Of a DNA stretch of 64,000 bases, positions 10,223-20,206 are shown piece by piece (positions within the stretch are counted from its first letter, which is position 1; every line of letters starts with the position of its first letter). Source of the stretch: Allomyces arbusculus. Taxonomy: Eukaryota > Blastocladiomycota > Blastocladiomycetes > Blastocladiales > Blastocladiaceae. The notes beneath the pieces were generated by a model, which had not been told where the DNA came from, made no database searches, and saw nothing but the letters and a program-made list of their open reading frames with translations. The DNA lies in assembly GCA_027604705.1 (NCBI GenBank), contig JADHYV010000009.1, positions 248,001 through 312,000 of the forward strand. The letters run 5' to 3'. The translations under genes and the position numbers were made by a program.

Positions 10223-13200
10223 ATGGCAACGCCCGCGCCGCCGCCCGGCGCACCCGCGAGCCCCGAGGCGCTGGTCGCGGCACTGCAGGCCGCGCTCGCT
10301 GACCCAGTCGAGTCGTCCAAGGTCCTCCGACTCCGTCAAGTCCGAACACTGCTCCTCGCGCCCGCGCACGCGCCCTTGCTACCGGCGTTGCTCGGGCACC
10401 TGGCCGCGCTCTTTCAGGACCCAGCGCCCGTCGTACGCGCCTGGCTGATCGACTTGGTCGACGGCGCGCTCGCCGGGACCAACGACGCACTCGATGCCGC
10501 GGCCAAAGCCGGGATCGCGTGCCAATACGTGCAACTACTCGCCAACAGTTTACGCGACCCAGCACCGAAGGTCGTCAAGCGCGCAACCGCCGCGCTCGGG
10601 TCAGTCGCGGCCGTGTTTTTCGCAAAAGCGGTCGTGGATCCAGCCTTTGTGACCACGTGGCAGTCGATGATCCAGATCCGCGACACGCTGCTGCCCTTGA
10701 TCCCGCAGGCCAATGTGAACGACGGCGTCAAGCTTGCGATCTTGAAGTACATGCAGGCGCTGGTGCTGATCTTGTCGCTCGCGCCCATGGCAGCACCGGC
10801 CTCGACCGTGTCCGTGAGCCGCGTGCCGCCGACACATCCGGCGCTCAAGCCGTCCGAGTTGCTTGCGATGGGTGCGGCCATGGTCGATATCATGGTCAAG
10901 ATGTGCGCATCGGGGGCCATGTACGTAGTTGTTGCCTTGGTTCAGGTGTTGAAGAGAAGACGGTGTGATTCTGACGTGATTAGGACCCCGTATATCCTAG
11001 GTCGCCGTCCTGCACCACGACCCTGATCGCCCTCCTCGCGCAAATCGCGACCGAGCGACCGCAACACCTCCCGATGATTGCGCAATCCTTTCTTGCCATG
11101 ATTGTGCCCCTCCAGCACCAACCCGCGTCGCTCGCTCGCAACTCGACCTTGCGCGCGATCAAAGTGGCCCTACTCCTCCTCGCCAAGCACCCGGCCGTCG
11201 ACTCGACCCTCTTCGCGACGCTCTGCGACACGTGTCAGCACCAGCTCGGCGCGAAATGGCATGAGTTGCCGCGGCGCCGCCGCGACGCACACGATCCGGA
11301 GAACGCGAAGGCCGAGGCGATCATGCAGAACCGAATTGCGGTCGCCGAAGCGATCCACTCGCAGATTGACGTTACGGCCCTGCCGCTGAACGTGGTCGTC
11401 GACATTATCGTCGAGTCGTTGCGCGCGATCCCAGAGGATCAGGTCATGTACGCGATTTCGCGGCAACGGCAGAGGTTGGCGGATGAGGCGGCCGCGCGTG
11501 CGGCGTCAGGTCGCGCGACAGCGCCCTCTGGCGCGACGGCGGCTGCGGAGACGTTGGCTGGCGGCGGTGCTGCACAAGAGGGTATGGACGTGGATGGTGC
11601 TGCAACAAGTCGGCCCAGCGACGACGCGAACCGTGCTGCCGCGACCGAGACCCCGGTCCCGCAGGACGAGGTCATGGACGAGGACGAGGACGAGGATGCG
11701 GCTGCACACCGGTACGCGGCGATCGGGCTCGACGCGGTGCACCCGATGGACGTGTTCATGCGGCTCCTCGATGCCGAGCCCGTCGTCGCTGATGACGGCG
11801 ATCTCGCCAAGAAACCGCTGCGCACGAACCGCGGGCGCGCACAGTGGATTGGGATCGTGACGCGATTGATTGCGCGCGTCTACCACCACGTTGGCGAGGA
11901 GCCGACCGACGAGGACGTCGACGACTCGGCGCTCGGTAACCAGCTGCGGCAGTGTCTGGCCGACCATATTTGCATGGCGTTCCGCGCACGGCACGAGCTC
12001 GCGCTCGTTTGGCTGCACGAAGAGTGGAAGCAGGGGCACATTGACCAGGCGCGGAAATGGGCACTCGCAATGCTCGACCGCGTCCTGGAAGAGAAGCTCG
12101 TGGAGCCGCGCGACAAGTCGCTCGTCCGGTTTGTCGCCGACATGCCGCCTGTCGTTCCCGCCGATATTCTCGTCGCACGGCTCGCGGCCGTGTGCCTCTC
12201 GCCGACCGTCGATACCGCGCAGCCCATTTTCATGGCGTCGGTCCTCGCGCTCAAGGAACTCGTCGACTTCCACCCCAAGGCGCGCACGCCGGCGTTTTGC
12301 GCACTGCGCACGCTTGCCGTCCACCCGATCAAGGGCGCGCGCGCGCCCGCGATTATCGCATTCAAGCAGTACTACCCGGACCATCCCTCGCTCGCGCCGC
12401 TCGTGCGGCACCACGCGGTGCGGTGTCTCGCCCGCATCGTACACCCGCGGTTTCTCGACGTGTCCGACGAAACTTTGGCCGAAGCCACCCGGACCGCCGA
12501 GTCGGACGAGGCCATATTTACGTCTCTCCCGGATCCGGCCGACATGCCCACGTCGCCGACGAAATTGGCGCCCGACGCGCCCGATGCGCGGCGTGACGCG
12601 CGTGTGCTCGCGCAACTGGAGCTGGTTCTGGCGCTGTGCACACGCGACCCGCACTTGCTCGCGGACGTGTTTGCCGCGTCGGCGAATATGCCGCCGACCG
12701 TCCAGCCGCTGTTGCGCGAGCATATTGCCCCGCTCGTGCGGTACATTGCGGCCGCGCAGTTGCGGATGCCGTCGGGCGAAGTGGCCACGGAGTTGAGCGC
12801 GCTGTTAAAGGTGCTCAGGGAGTGTCCGCCAAGGTCGGAGCCGCTCGCGCTGCGTGTTTTGGTCCTGTTGACGAATGGGTTGCCGCTCGTGCCGGAGTTG
12901 GTCGAGGTGGGGAGGAAATTGCACGATGAGCGTGGTCTTGGGGGCAAGTTTTTGTTGCCGATTATTGGCGGTCTCGACAAGGTATGTGCGCGTAATGGCA
13001 CTGTACGAGATTCAATTGCGACTGACGCGGCGGCTTGGAAATTGCGTACGTAGGGCTACATTTTGCGGCACCTCAGCCAGCTCGTGGCGATTTTGGACGG
13101 GTCCGAGCAGAGCAAGAAGATTTGGCGCGAGGTCGTGACGCGTATTTCGGACGGCGCGACACCGATCGTGCCGCCCGCCGAGTTGATGGTCGCACTGCAC

Positions 13201-13952
13201 ATGCTGGATGCGGTGCCGGACTTGGATCTGCGCAAGGTCATGGAAGGTCAGTCCACTCTGCTCTCTTCCTCCTTACTCCACCCGTCAACCAGACTCACTC
13301 CGATCTCTCCCTCACTCTAGCAACGCAACTGTGCCTGCAAATGCCGCACCTCTTCACGGGCGACACGCTCGCGAAGGCTCTGCACGTCATGTCCGAGTCG
13401 GGCGGGCACACGCTCGACCCGACCACCAACGAACTCGCCGGGTGGCCCAAGCTGCTCATGCGCACGCTGATCCAGGCACTCAACTTGCACCCAACGCTCG
13501 CGCCGTTTGCGAAAAACATGCTCCTGCGATTGGCCACGCGCGGGATCTCGCGCGCGTCGCCTCTGCTCTGGGAAGGGTTCCTCCGCGCGTTTCGCGCGAC
13601 GCTGCCGGCGTCGCTGTCGGTCGCCCTCGCCGTGCCGCACGATGCACTGGAAAAGTTGCTGGATCGGGTGCCGGATGTTCGGCAGCAGCTGATCGAGTGG
13701 ATTGATGGTAAGGGGCTCGCGCGGCAGCCGAGGATGGCGAAGGTGTGGGGGATCTTGACGGGGGAGGGGGTCCAGGAGGTGGGGGCGCCCCAGCAGCAGC
13801 AGCAGGGTGGAGGGATGGTGGGCGCGCAGGAGATGGGCGATGGGCAAGGACCACCACCGCCAACGGATGGGATGGAGGCGCCGACCGGCGACGAGGGCGG
13901 CGGCGCACCACCGGCTTTGCCGGCCGAGGACGCGCAGATGGCCGAGGGGTGA
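10223..13952 (+). CDS. SYMPK: Symplekin (Pta1-like) pre-mRNA 3'-end processing scaffold
   Basis: Four exons: 10223-10920, 11001-12981, 13054-13246, 13321-13952, totalling 1167 residues. The first junction is decided by frame: donor GTACGT at 10921 with acceptor CCTAG at 11000. The N-terminal 400 residues are helical HEAT-type repeats (for example the FQDPAPVVRAWLIDLVDGAL and DPAPKVVKRATAAL helices), matching the symplekin N-terminal domain that binds Ssu72. The C-terminal third matches the symplekin tight-junction C domain: PLLP-like start near LPLVPELVEVGRKL, LMRTLIQALNLHPTLAPFAKN, and SPLLWEGFLRAFRATLP. The protein scaffolds cleavage/polyadenylation and histone mRNA 3'-end machinery. A Gln/Gly-rich tail follows. 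Acidic low-complexity segments near residue 440 look like linkers. Confidence 0.88.
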
Positions 13953-14107
13953 GCGGGTGTGAAAATGAATTATCGTGATTTTTGTCAGCGGGTGGAGGAG
14001 CCTTGAGTCGCAAGTCACGACAGCGAGCTTGTTTGCTTGCGGAACGGACTGCCGTCTCCTGCGTCGGGCCCTGACCGTCGCGAGGATCAAGTCAAGATGA
14101 AAATGAG

Positions 14108-14117
14108 AATAAATAAA
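14108..14117 (+). terminator. Overlapping AATAAA poly(A) signals
   Basis: Two overlapping AATAAA hexamers lie about 156 bases after the symplekin stop codon, in the sense orientation. They are a plausible polyadenylation signal. A match this short could also be chance. Confidence 0.4.
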
Positions 14118-14248
14118 GGGGTCCAGCGAGCTGGACAATCACCAGCGCACGAACAACAAGAACGATCACAAATGAAAATCAACAATGAATGGCGCGGCGG
14201 TGATTACAACATGCGCCGCAACTACTCCGCTCACGGCGATTCATCTCC

Positions 14249-17200
14249 TCAGTTGGCTGCTTCCTCAACCACCGTCGTGACCGGCGCCTCCGTCGCAGCC
14301 CCCGGCGTGCTCACCTGGTCCACGTCCATCGCACACGGCTCAGCCGCTGCGACAAGTGCTGCGGCCTCGGCACGTGCCAGATCCGAGACCACCGCGCCCA
14401 ACTGCACGTCATGCTGCGCGGGCGCACCGCCGGCCACCGCCATCATCGCCGCGGTCACGGGCGGGTCCTGCGCCGTGACGAGACTCGCCGCGTCAGACCC
14501 CGTCGAATCCGCCTGCTGCTGCACCTGCGCCTGCTGGTCATTCTCCACAACAGCGACGGCCGGCGGTGGCTGCGGCTCAAACGCGGCCGGATCATGCCCG
14601 ATCCCTGGCATTCCCGGGTGCGGCGCTGGAATACCCCACGGGTACGGCGCGTGCGGTGCGTGCGGGAACATCGGGTAAAATTGTGCGGCAGCCGCAGCCG
14701 CAGCAGCAGCCGCGTGCGGGCTCATCCCCGGCAGCCCGGGCATCATCATGCCCATGGGCATCGGCATCATCCCCATCGGCATCATGCCCATATGGAACGG
14801 GATCGGCGCGGGCGCGTGCGGCGCGACAGCGGGCGGAGTCCCCGCTGCGGCAGCAGCGGCGGCGGCCGCCGTTGCAGCTGCAGCCGCGTCCTCGGCACCG
14901 GCGGTCGGTGTCGCGGCTCCCGGCACGGGCGGGACCGGCGACGCGCTGGCGGTCGCCGCGGCGGTCCCCGGCGCGGGCAGTGCGCCCGCCTGGGTCGGCG
15001 GCGGCGGCGGCGGGTAGACGGCAAGTAGCGCTCTTGCGGCATTCGGGTCCCCCGCGGCCTGCGCGTGCGCGTGCGCGTGCGCGGCGGCCTGCACCTGCGC
15101 AAGCGTGGCACGCGCGTGCATTTGCAGTTCCTGTTCCTGCTGCTGCTTGGTGCGCAGTCGCTGCAGTTCCTGTGCTTCGCGCTGCGCGCGCTCCTTTTCC
15201 TCGCGCTGCTTGTCGCGCGACCGCTTGTTCGTAAACCAGACGTTCACTTGGTCGAGCGACAGGTGGCACACTTGCGCAAGTCGCACTTTTTCGTCCTCGG
15301 AAGGGTACCGCTCCTGCGAATAGGATGCGCGCAGAACGCACAGAACGGCCGGAGTGAAGGCGTCTTTCTTGGCGGGCGTCATGGTACGCGACGGTGGGGT
15401 CGCGTCGCCGGCGGCAGCGGCGCCGGTCTGCGCTAGGGTCGTTGCGGGTGTCGGCTGGTCCGTGCCAGTCGCCGCCGCGTCCTGTGGCGGCACTTGGTGC
15501 TGCGCGTCGCCCTGGCTACCCTCGGCGGCCGCCGTGGGATCCACGGCCGCCGGCGGCTCAAACTGCACGCGCAAGTCCTGCAACCAGAGCGTGAAGATGG
15601 CCGACAACCTTGCATCGTACCGGAACCAGGCCTTTGCAAATTGCACGTCGAGGTTGCGAATATGCGGGTAAGGCGGCGCCCACGACTTGTGGTGCGCGCA
15701 CTGGAACGCCGTGAGCGTCGCGTGCGTCTTGGCAATCAGAGCCTTGCGGTACGTGTACTGCTGTTCCATGGCCGTGGCGAGCACCAAGGCCGTGCGCTTA
15801 TACAATTCGCGTGTCTTGTGCAGGACCGCGCGCGCCTCGGGCGTGGCCACGCCAATCACTTCCACAACCACGTCATCAGACAAGTCGGGCATCTTGTTTA
15901 AGTGTTCGCGTACACCGACAAGATGGTCGCCGAAATCGAGCACGGCCTCGGGCCGCACCCAGAACCGGCGCATGACGAGCTCGAACAAAGTCGAGTCCGG
16001 CGCGGCGAATGATGTGGAAATCGCTTCTTCTGCGAGTCCCTCGGACGCGAGTGCCGCTAGTTCTGGCTGCTGCAGGCACGCAGCCTCGTCGGCGTCCGAC
16101 AAGAGCCGCATCTGGTCCTTCTTGCGCAGAAATTCGTGTGCGTAGAGCCGGTCGTCCCAGGTAAACCCGCGCACCTTGTGCGAGATGGCCGTCTTTTCGA
16201 TGGCATTAAAAAACGTCTCAAACAACTGCGACCGCGGCTCAGCCGTCGCGGTGGCCCCATTCGATGCGGCCGCAGCAGCGGCAGCAGCCGCTGCCATGGC
16301 CGCGTGCGCGTGCGCAGCCTGCGCGACGTGTGCATCGAGCAACTGCGCGGCCGCGTTGGGCGCACCGGGCATTTCCATCCCCGCGGCCGCGGCCGCGGCA
16401 AAGTCCGGCGGCGGGTAGGGGTAAAGGTGCATTGGTGTGGGGAGCATTGCGGCGGCCGCGGCAGCCGCAGCCGCCGCCGATCCCGGCACCGCGCCTGGCG
16501 GGGGCAGGAACAGTCCCGGTGCACCTGCACCAGCAGTCGTTACGGGTGGCGGTGCGGCGCCTGTCGCAGGCACTTGTCCAGCGGCGCCTGGCGGCGGGAA
16601 GGGCAGGAACCCGGGATAGTACCCGTACCCGTAAGGCGCAAAGTGGGCAGCCTGGTGCGCGTGCGCTTGAGCCTGTGCGTGCGCATGCGCCGCCTGGAGA
16701 TGCGCGTCGTCGGCGCCCGGGACGCCCGCGGCGGCGGCTGCAGCCGCGGCAGCGGCAGCGTGTGCGGCCGCAGCGGCATGTGCGGCAGCGGCGGCAGCCG
16801 AGGCATCGAGTGCGGCACGGTCAGCGGGTTCCTCGAGCAATTCGCGCAGTTCTGACTCGGAGACGCCGGCGGTCGCGGCGGCGACAGCGTGGTCCTGCTG
16901 CGGCGCATCGTCGGGGTGCGGGATCGCGTCCGGAGCTGGCGGCGGCGCTTGTGTATTGAACAACGGCGGCGCGTGCGCTTCGAGCATGGGTGTGTTGTTG
17001 TTCGTGACCGTTGCAGCTTCGAGCATGGGAGCGTCGGTGGCGATCGGCACGGCGTCAAGCATGGGCGCATCGGTTGCAAGCGGCGCTGCGTCGAGCATGG
17101 GCGGATCGCTGGCGAGCGGCGCGTCGGCGGTAACGTGCTGCGGGTGCGCGGCATGCTCCGGGTTGGTTGCGGTTGCGGGGACAGGCGCGGGTACTTGGAC

Positions 17201-17461
17201 GTCGTGAAGCGGCGTGGTGTCGAAATGGTCGGCGAGCGTCGGGACGTGGAGCGCAGGTGCGGTCGTGGCCTCGAGCGGCAGGTCGGCGTGTGTTGCCGGT
17301 GCTGGCGCTGGCACCGCCTTGGGTTCGGGCATGAGCGCGGGCACAGGAACAGTGTCGGGTGCTGGCATCACGTCGGGTGCCGGCGCGTGCTGCGGCTGGT
17401 CAGCGGGTTGGTCCATGGCTGCAGGCTCGAGTGCCGACTGGTGCTGCTGAGGATCAGGCAA
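14249..17461 (-). CDS. Large homeodomain transcription factor
   Basis: A single open frame of 1070 residues. A homeodomain lies at about residues 697-757 (about 15190-15375): helix 1 around FTPAVLCVLRASYSQERYPS, helix 2 EDEKVRLAQVCHLSLDQV, and recognition helix VNVWFTNKRSRDKQ with invariant Trp48, Phe49, Asn51 and Arg53. It is a typical 60-residue domain with no three-residue TALE loop. Before it, residues about 420-640 form a well-structured helical domain (starting SQLFETFFNAIEKTAISHKV) of a kind often seen N-terminal to fungal homeodomains. A coiled basic segment follows directly. The rest is Ala/Pro/His/Met-rich low complexity with long alanine runs. Likely a nuclear DNA-binding regulator. 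A role in mating or development, as for fungal HD proteins, is only a guess. Confidence 0.8.
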   Translation of the reverse strand: MPDPQQHQSALEPAAMDQPADQPQHAPAPDVMPAPDTVPVPALMPEPKAVPAPAPATHADLPLEATTAPALHVPTLADHFDTTPLHDVQVPAPVPATATNPEHAAHPQHVTADAPLASDPPMLDAAPLATDAPMLDAVPIATDAPMLEAATVTNNNTPMLEAHAPPLFNTQAPPPAPDAIPHPDDAPQQDHAVAAATAGVSESELRELLEEPADRAALDASAAAAAAHAAAAAHAAAAAAAAAAAGVPGADDAHLQAAHAHAQAQAHAHQAAHFAPYGYGYYPGFLPFPPPGAAGQVPATGAAPPPVTTAGAGAPGLFLPPPGAVPGSAAAAAAAAAAMLPTPMHLYPYPPPDFAAAAAAGMEMPGAPNAAAQLLDAHVAQAAHAHAAMAAAAAAAAAASNGATATAEPRSQLFETFFNAIEKTAISHKVRGFTWDDRLYAHEFLRKKDQMRLLSDADEAACLQQPELAALASEGLAEEAISTSFAAPDSTLFELVMRRFWVRPEAVLDFGDHLVGVREHLNKMPDLSDDVVVEVIGVATPEARAVLHKTRELYKRTALVLATAMEQQYTYRKALIAKTHATLTAFQCAHHKSWAPPYPHIRNLDVQFAKAWFRYDARLSAIFTLWLQDLRVQFEPPAAVDPTAAAEGSQGDAQHQVPPQDAAATGTDQPTPATTLAQTGAAAAGDATPPSRTMTPAKKDAFTPAVLCVLRASYSQERYPSEDEKVRLAQVCHLSLDQVNVWFTNKRSRDKQREEKERAQREAQELQRLRTKQQQEQELQMHARATLAQVQAAAHAHAHAQAAGDPNAARALLAVYPPPPPPTQAGALPAPGTAAATASASPVPPVPGAATPTAGAEDAAAAATAAAAAAAAAGTPPAVAPHAPAPIPFHMGMMPMGMMPMPMGMMMPGLPGMSPHAAAAAAAAAAQFYPMFPHAPHAPYPWGIPAPHPGMPGIGHDPAAFEPQPPPAVAVVENDQQAQVQQQADSTGSDAASLVTAQDPPVTAAMMAVAGGAPAQHDVQLGAVVSDLARAEAAALVAAAEPCAMDVDQVSTPGAATEAPVTTVVEEAAN

Positions 17462-18270
17462 GGTGGTGGTGGTACAGCACGGTCAGTTAGTGTCACCACA
17501 GCGTGCCGCCGGTCGCGACACGCGATTGCGGGCGCACCGGCCGAGTGCCGCTGCCGCCGCCGCCGCCGCCGCCGCCATCGTCGTCGCCGGCAGCTGGTGC
17601 CGCTGGATGGAGGACAGGAGCGGTCGTGCAAGTGTCGGTTCGCGGCGCGATGGTTGAGACGGGCGGTAGCCTGTCACTGCCATCAAGCGCGCCCATCACG
17701 AATACCACAACGCACCTTGTCTGGTTTCTGCGGTCGTTGCACCCACGCTTGTTGGTCGTGGCTGCAGCGGGCGCTGCTGGGGGTCAAGGCCGTCGCGGTC
17801 GTCGTCGTCGTGGCAGTTGCACCGTCGTCGCCGCCGTCGTCGTGGAGCTGGAGCTGGAGCTGCCGCTTGGCGTGGTGGGCCAAACGTGGGGTGGGGCTGG
17901 CAGGCGGCGCACGTGACAAACTGCGCGGGGGATGCTGTCGACCAAACGCGCATCGCAACGTGCCACGTGCGACACTCGCAGGTCGTGCGAGACGCGCGAG
18001 ACGTGCCGAGTCGCGCTCCGCGGTTGTCGACAGCGTCGCCAGCGCGGACCGAGCTCGCGACGAGGCCGGGGAGGACGGCGCTTCGTGGTCCTGATCGATT
18101 GCGGCTGTGCGGCGACGAGCGTGGCCTCGCTCGCAATCCGCATGGCCTCCGAATTGGACTGCATGCTGGATCAATGTGGACAGCGACCAGCAAACTTGCG
18201 CGTCTATCGAATAAATACTCCTCTCGACAACGTACACACCAACATGCGCGCGAGCAGCGTTCTCGTCTAC
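17462..18270. other. Intergenic, 809 bases
   Basis: Upstream of the homeodomain gene and downstream of the membrane-protein gene, both read leftwards. It contains GCC-rich runs (about 17546-17580) and short trinucleotide repeats. No gene is supported, although GC-rich shadow frames occur on both strands. Confidence 0.5.
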
Positions 18271-19660
18271 CTACTCTTCCGCGCGCGCCATTTCTCCCTC
18301 TCCCTCTGCTGGTGCTCCTCGTTCCACCTCGAGGTCCTCCACACCACCCGCCGCCGGCGGCAACAGACGCACCACCACCGCGCGGCCTTCACTCTCCGGC
18401 CCACTCTCCACCGTCCTCTCTTCGTCCTTCCCCACCGGCGCCTCCATCTCCCCCCGCCCCTCCAAACCGTCCTCGACCTTCTCTGCCTTCCCCACGCCAT
18501 CGCGCGCGCCCAGCACGCGCCGACGCCACTTCAAGAACGCCAAACTGGGCAAACTCACGACGACCAACCCGAGCACCAGACTGACAACACACGTCGCCGC
18601 AAACCCGATTTTCGGCGCGAGCACGGCCGAGGTCAGGGCAAACACGGCGTTACTCGAGGCGCCCAGCATCAGCGACGAAATACTGCCTGCCGACACCGTG
18701 GGCCCCGAGTGCAGCCAGACGGTGACGAGCACGGTGGTGAAAATCACTGGGAACGGCGTCGCGAGCCCGGCGAGGTAGGACGAGAGCGACCCGAGCAGGA
18801 CCGAAATGCCTATCCAAGCATCGCGCGCGGTGAGGTGTGATCCTGGGTCCAGCGCTGACATTTCTTGTTGAGAACGTACCGATCGCGGCCGCCGCTAACC
18901 CACCGCGCAGCGCGACCATGGCCAGCGCGACCTGCGCGCGTCCTTTCGGTGCGGGCGGCGCGTTCCAGCCCGCCGCGAGCCCGGCAAGGACCATGACCAC
19001 AGTCAAGACCACCGACGACAGGTACTGCCCCAAGATATTCTCCGACAGAATCGTGTGCACGGGCGCATCCCCTTCCTCGACGCGCACGGCCGTGGCGTGC
19101 AGGACCTCGACGAGAATCGCGGCCAGCGCGACCCAGATGGTGATGGCGGTGCCAACAACGGCGGCGAGCAGTTGCCTGGTCGTCCAGTGCGGGTACCGGC
19201 GCTGAAAGACGCCGGGCAGGTGCTGTGGGAGACCGTGGTCAGTTTGAGCAACGGAAAGGACGTGGGGCGCAGAGTCAGATAACGCACTCGCCACAGCAGC
19301 AAGTACGGAATGTTCAACAGCATCCCATACACGATCGCCGTCATACTGCGCTGGTACTCTTCGAGCCCCTGCTGCGTCACGTAGCCGGCCGAGGTCGCGC
19401 CGCGGTACCGGTACTGCAGCCACAGGCCCACGGCCGGTGGCAAGATGTTGGTCGGCATCGACCCGAGCAGCCCGCCTAGTCAGACAAACTGATCAGTGTT
19501 CCGTTCCAGAACGTGGCAAGCTGCTGGGGGAGAACGCACCCAGCAGGCCGCCGAGCCGCTCAATCGCGAGCGTGACGAGAACGCAAATTGTGCCGGCAAG
19601 CACGGCCGAAAGCACGACTGAGGCCCAGAGCGGCCAACCGGGAATCTCGACGGCGCCCAT
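18271..19660 (-). CDS. Multi-pass membrane protein of unknown family
   Basis: Four exons read leftwards: 19660-19540, 19475-19288, 19222-18880, 18809-18271, giving 396 residues. The introns are 64-70 bases with GTGCG or GTACG donors. About eight or nine hydrophobic helices are visible: TM1 near residues 11-33, then a Gly/Pro-rich loop IERLGGLLGGLLGSMPTNI, which may be re-entrant, followed by LPPAVGLWLQY. Further helices include AVVGTAITIWVALAAILVEV, YLSSVVLTVVMVLAGLAAGW, and a long stretch across residues 210-260. The C-terminal 70 residues are charged, Glu-rich and cytoplasmic-looking. The conserved Gly/Pro motif and repeated hydrophobic pattern suggest a transporter. I do not recognise the family, so no substrate is proposed. 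Confidence 0.7.
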
Positions 19661-20206
19661 GATTGGTCGTGAAGAGCGCCAGCTTGGGTTGAGCCTGGTC
19701 TTGGTATTGTCGTGGGAAGCTGCGTAGTTTCGCCGTACCCGCCTGGTCGAGCGTGCTGGGCCTGGAGCTGGTGCAAGTTGCACGCGTGCAGCTGCTTGCA
19801 GGTGGTGGAGAGTGTTGCCGACGTCGTCAAGAACCGGGACGCCGTCCTGGTCGTCAAACTGGAGGTCGGCCGTGGTCGGCAGGGATTCCGAGGTTGTGGC
19901 GAACGTGCGGGGCGCGCAGAAGCATCGTGCTTCCATGACTCGGCGAATCGGCCGGCTGGCTTGCGGCGGAGGCGAGCACCATGTCACCGCCGCGTCAGAC
20001 CCGGGCTGGCACCAAGTCAGCTCGTCACGGGCTGGGCAACACGCTGACTTGCTTCGCTCGGCACCCGGCAAAACGACAACGACGACGATGGCGTTCCATT
20101 ATTGTATGTACAGACACCCACATCCACCATCCACCATCCAAAACCCACGCCTGCCCTTCTCTCCTCGTCCTCCTCCCTCTCCTCCTCCCCACCCCGCGGG
20201 CGCTCC
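19661..20206. other. Intergenic, 546 bases
   Basis: Between the membrane-protein start and the Zn2Cys6 factor stop. It includes the membrane-protein promoter. No gene is supported. Confidence 0.5.

Noticed and set aside
16889-18094. A 401-codon plus-strand frame
   Set aside because: It lies antisense to the homeodomain gene, is Arg/Cys/Gly-rich and has no domain. Typical shadow of GC-rich coding DNA.
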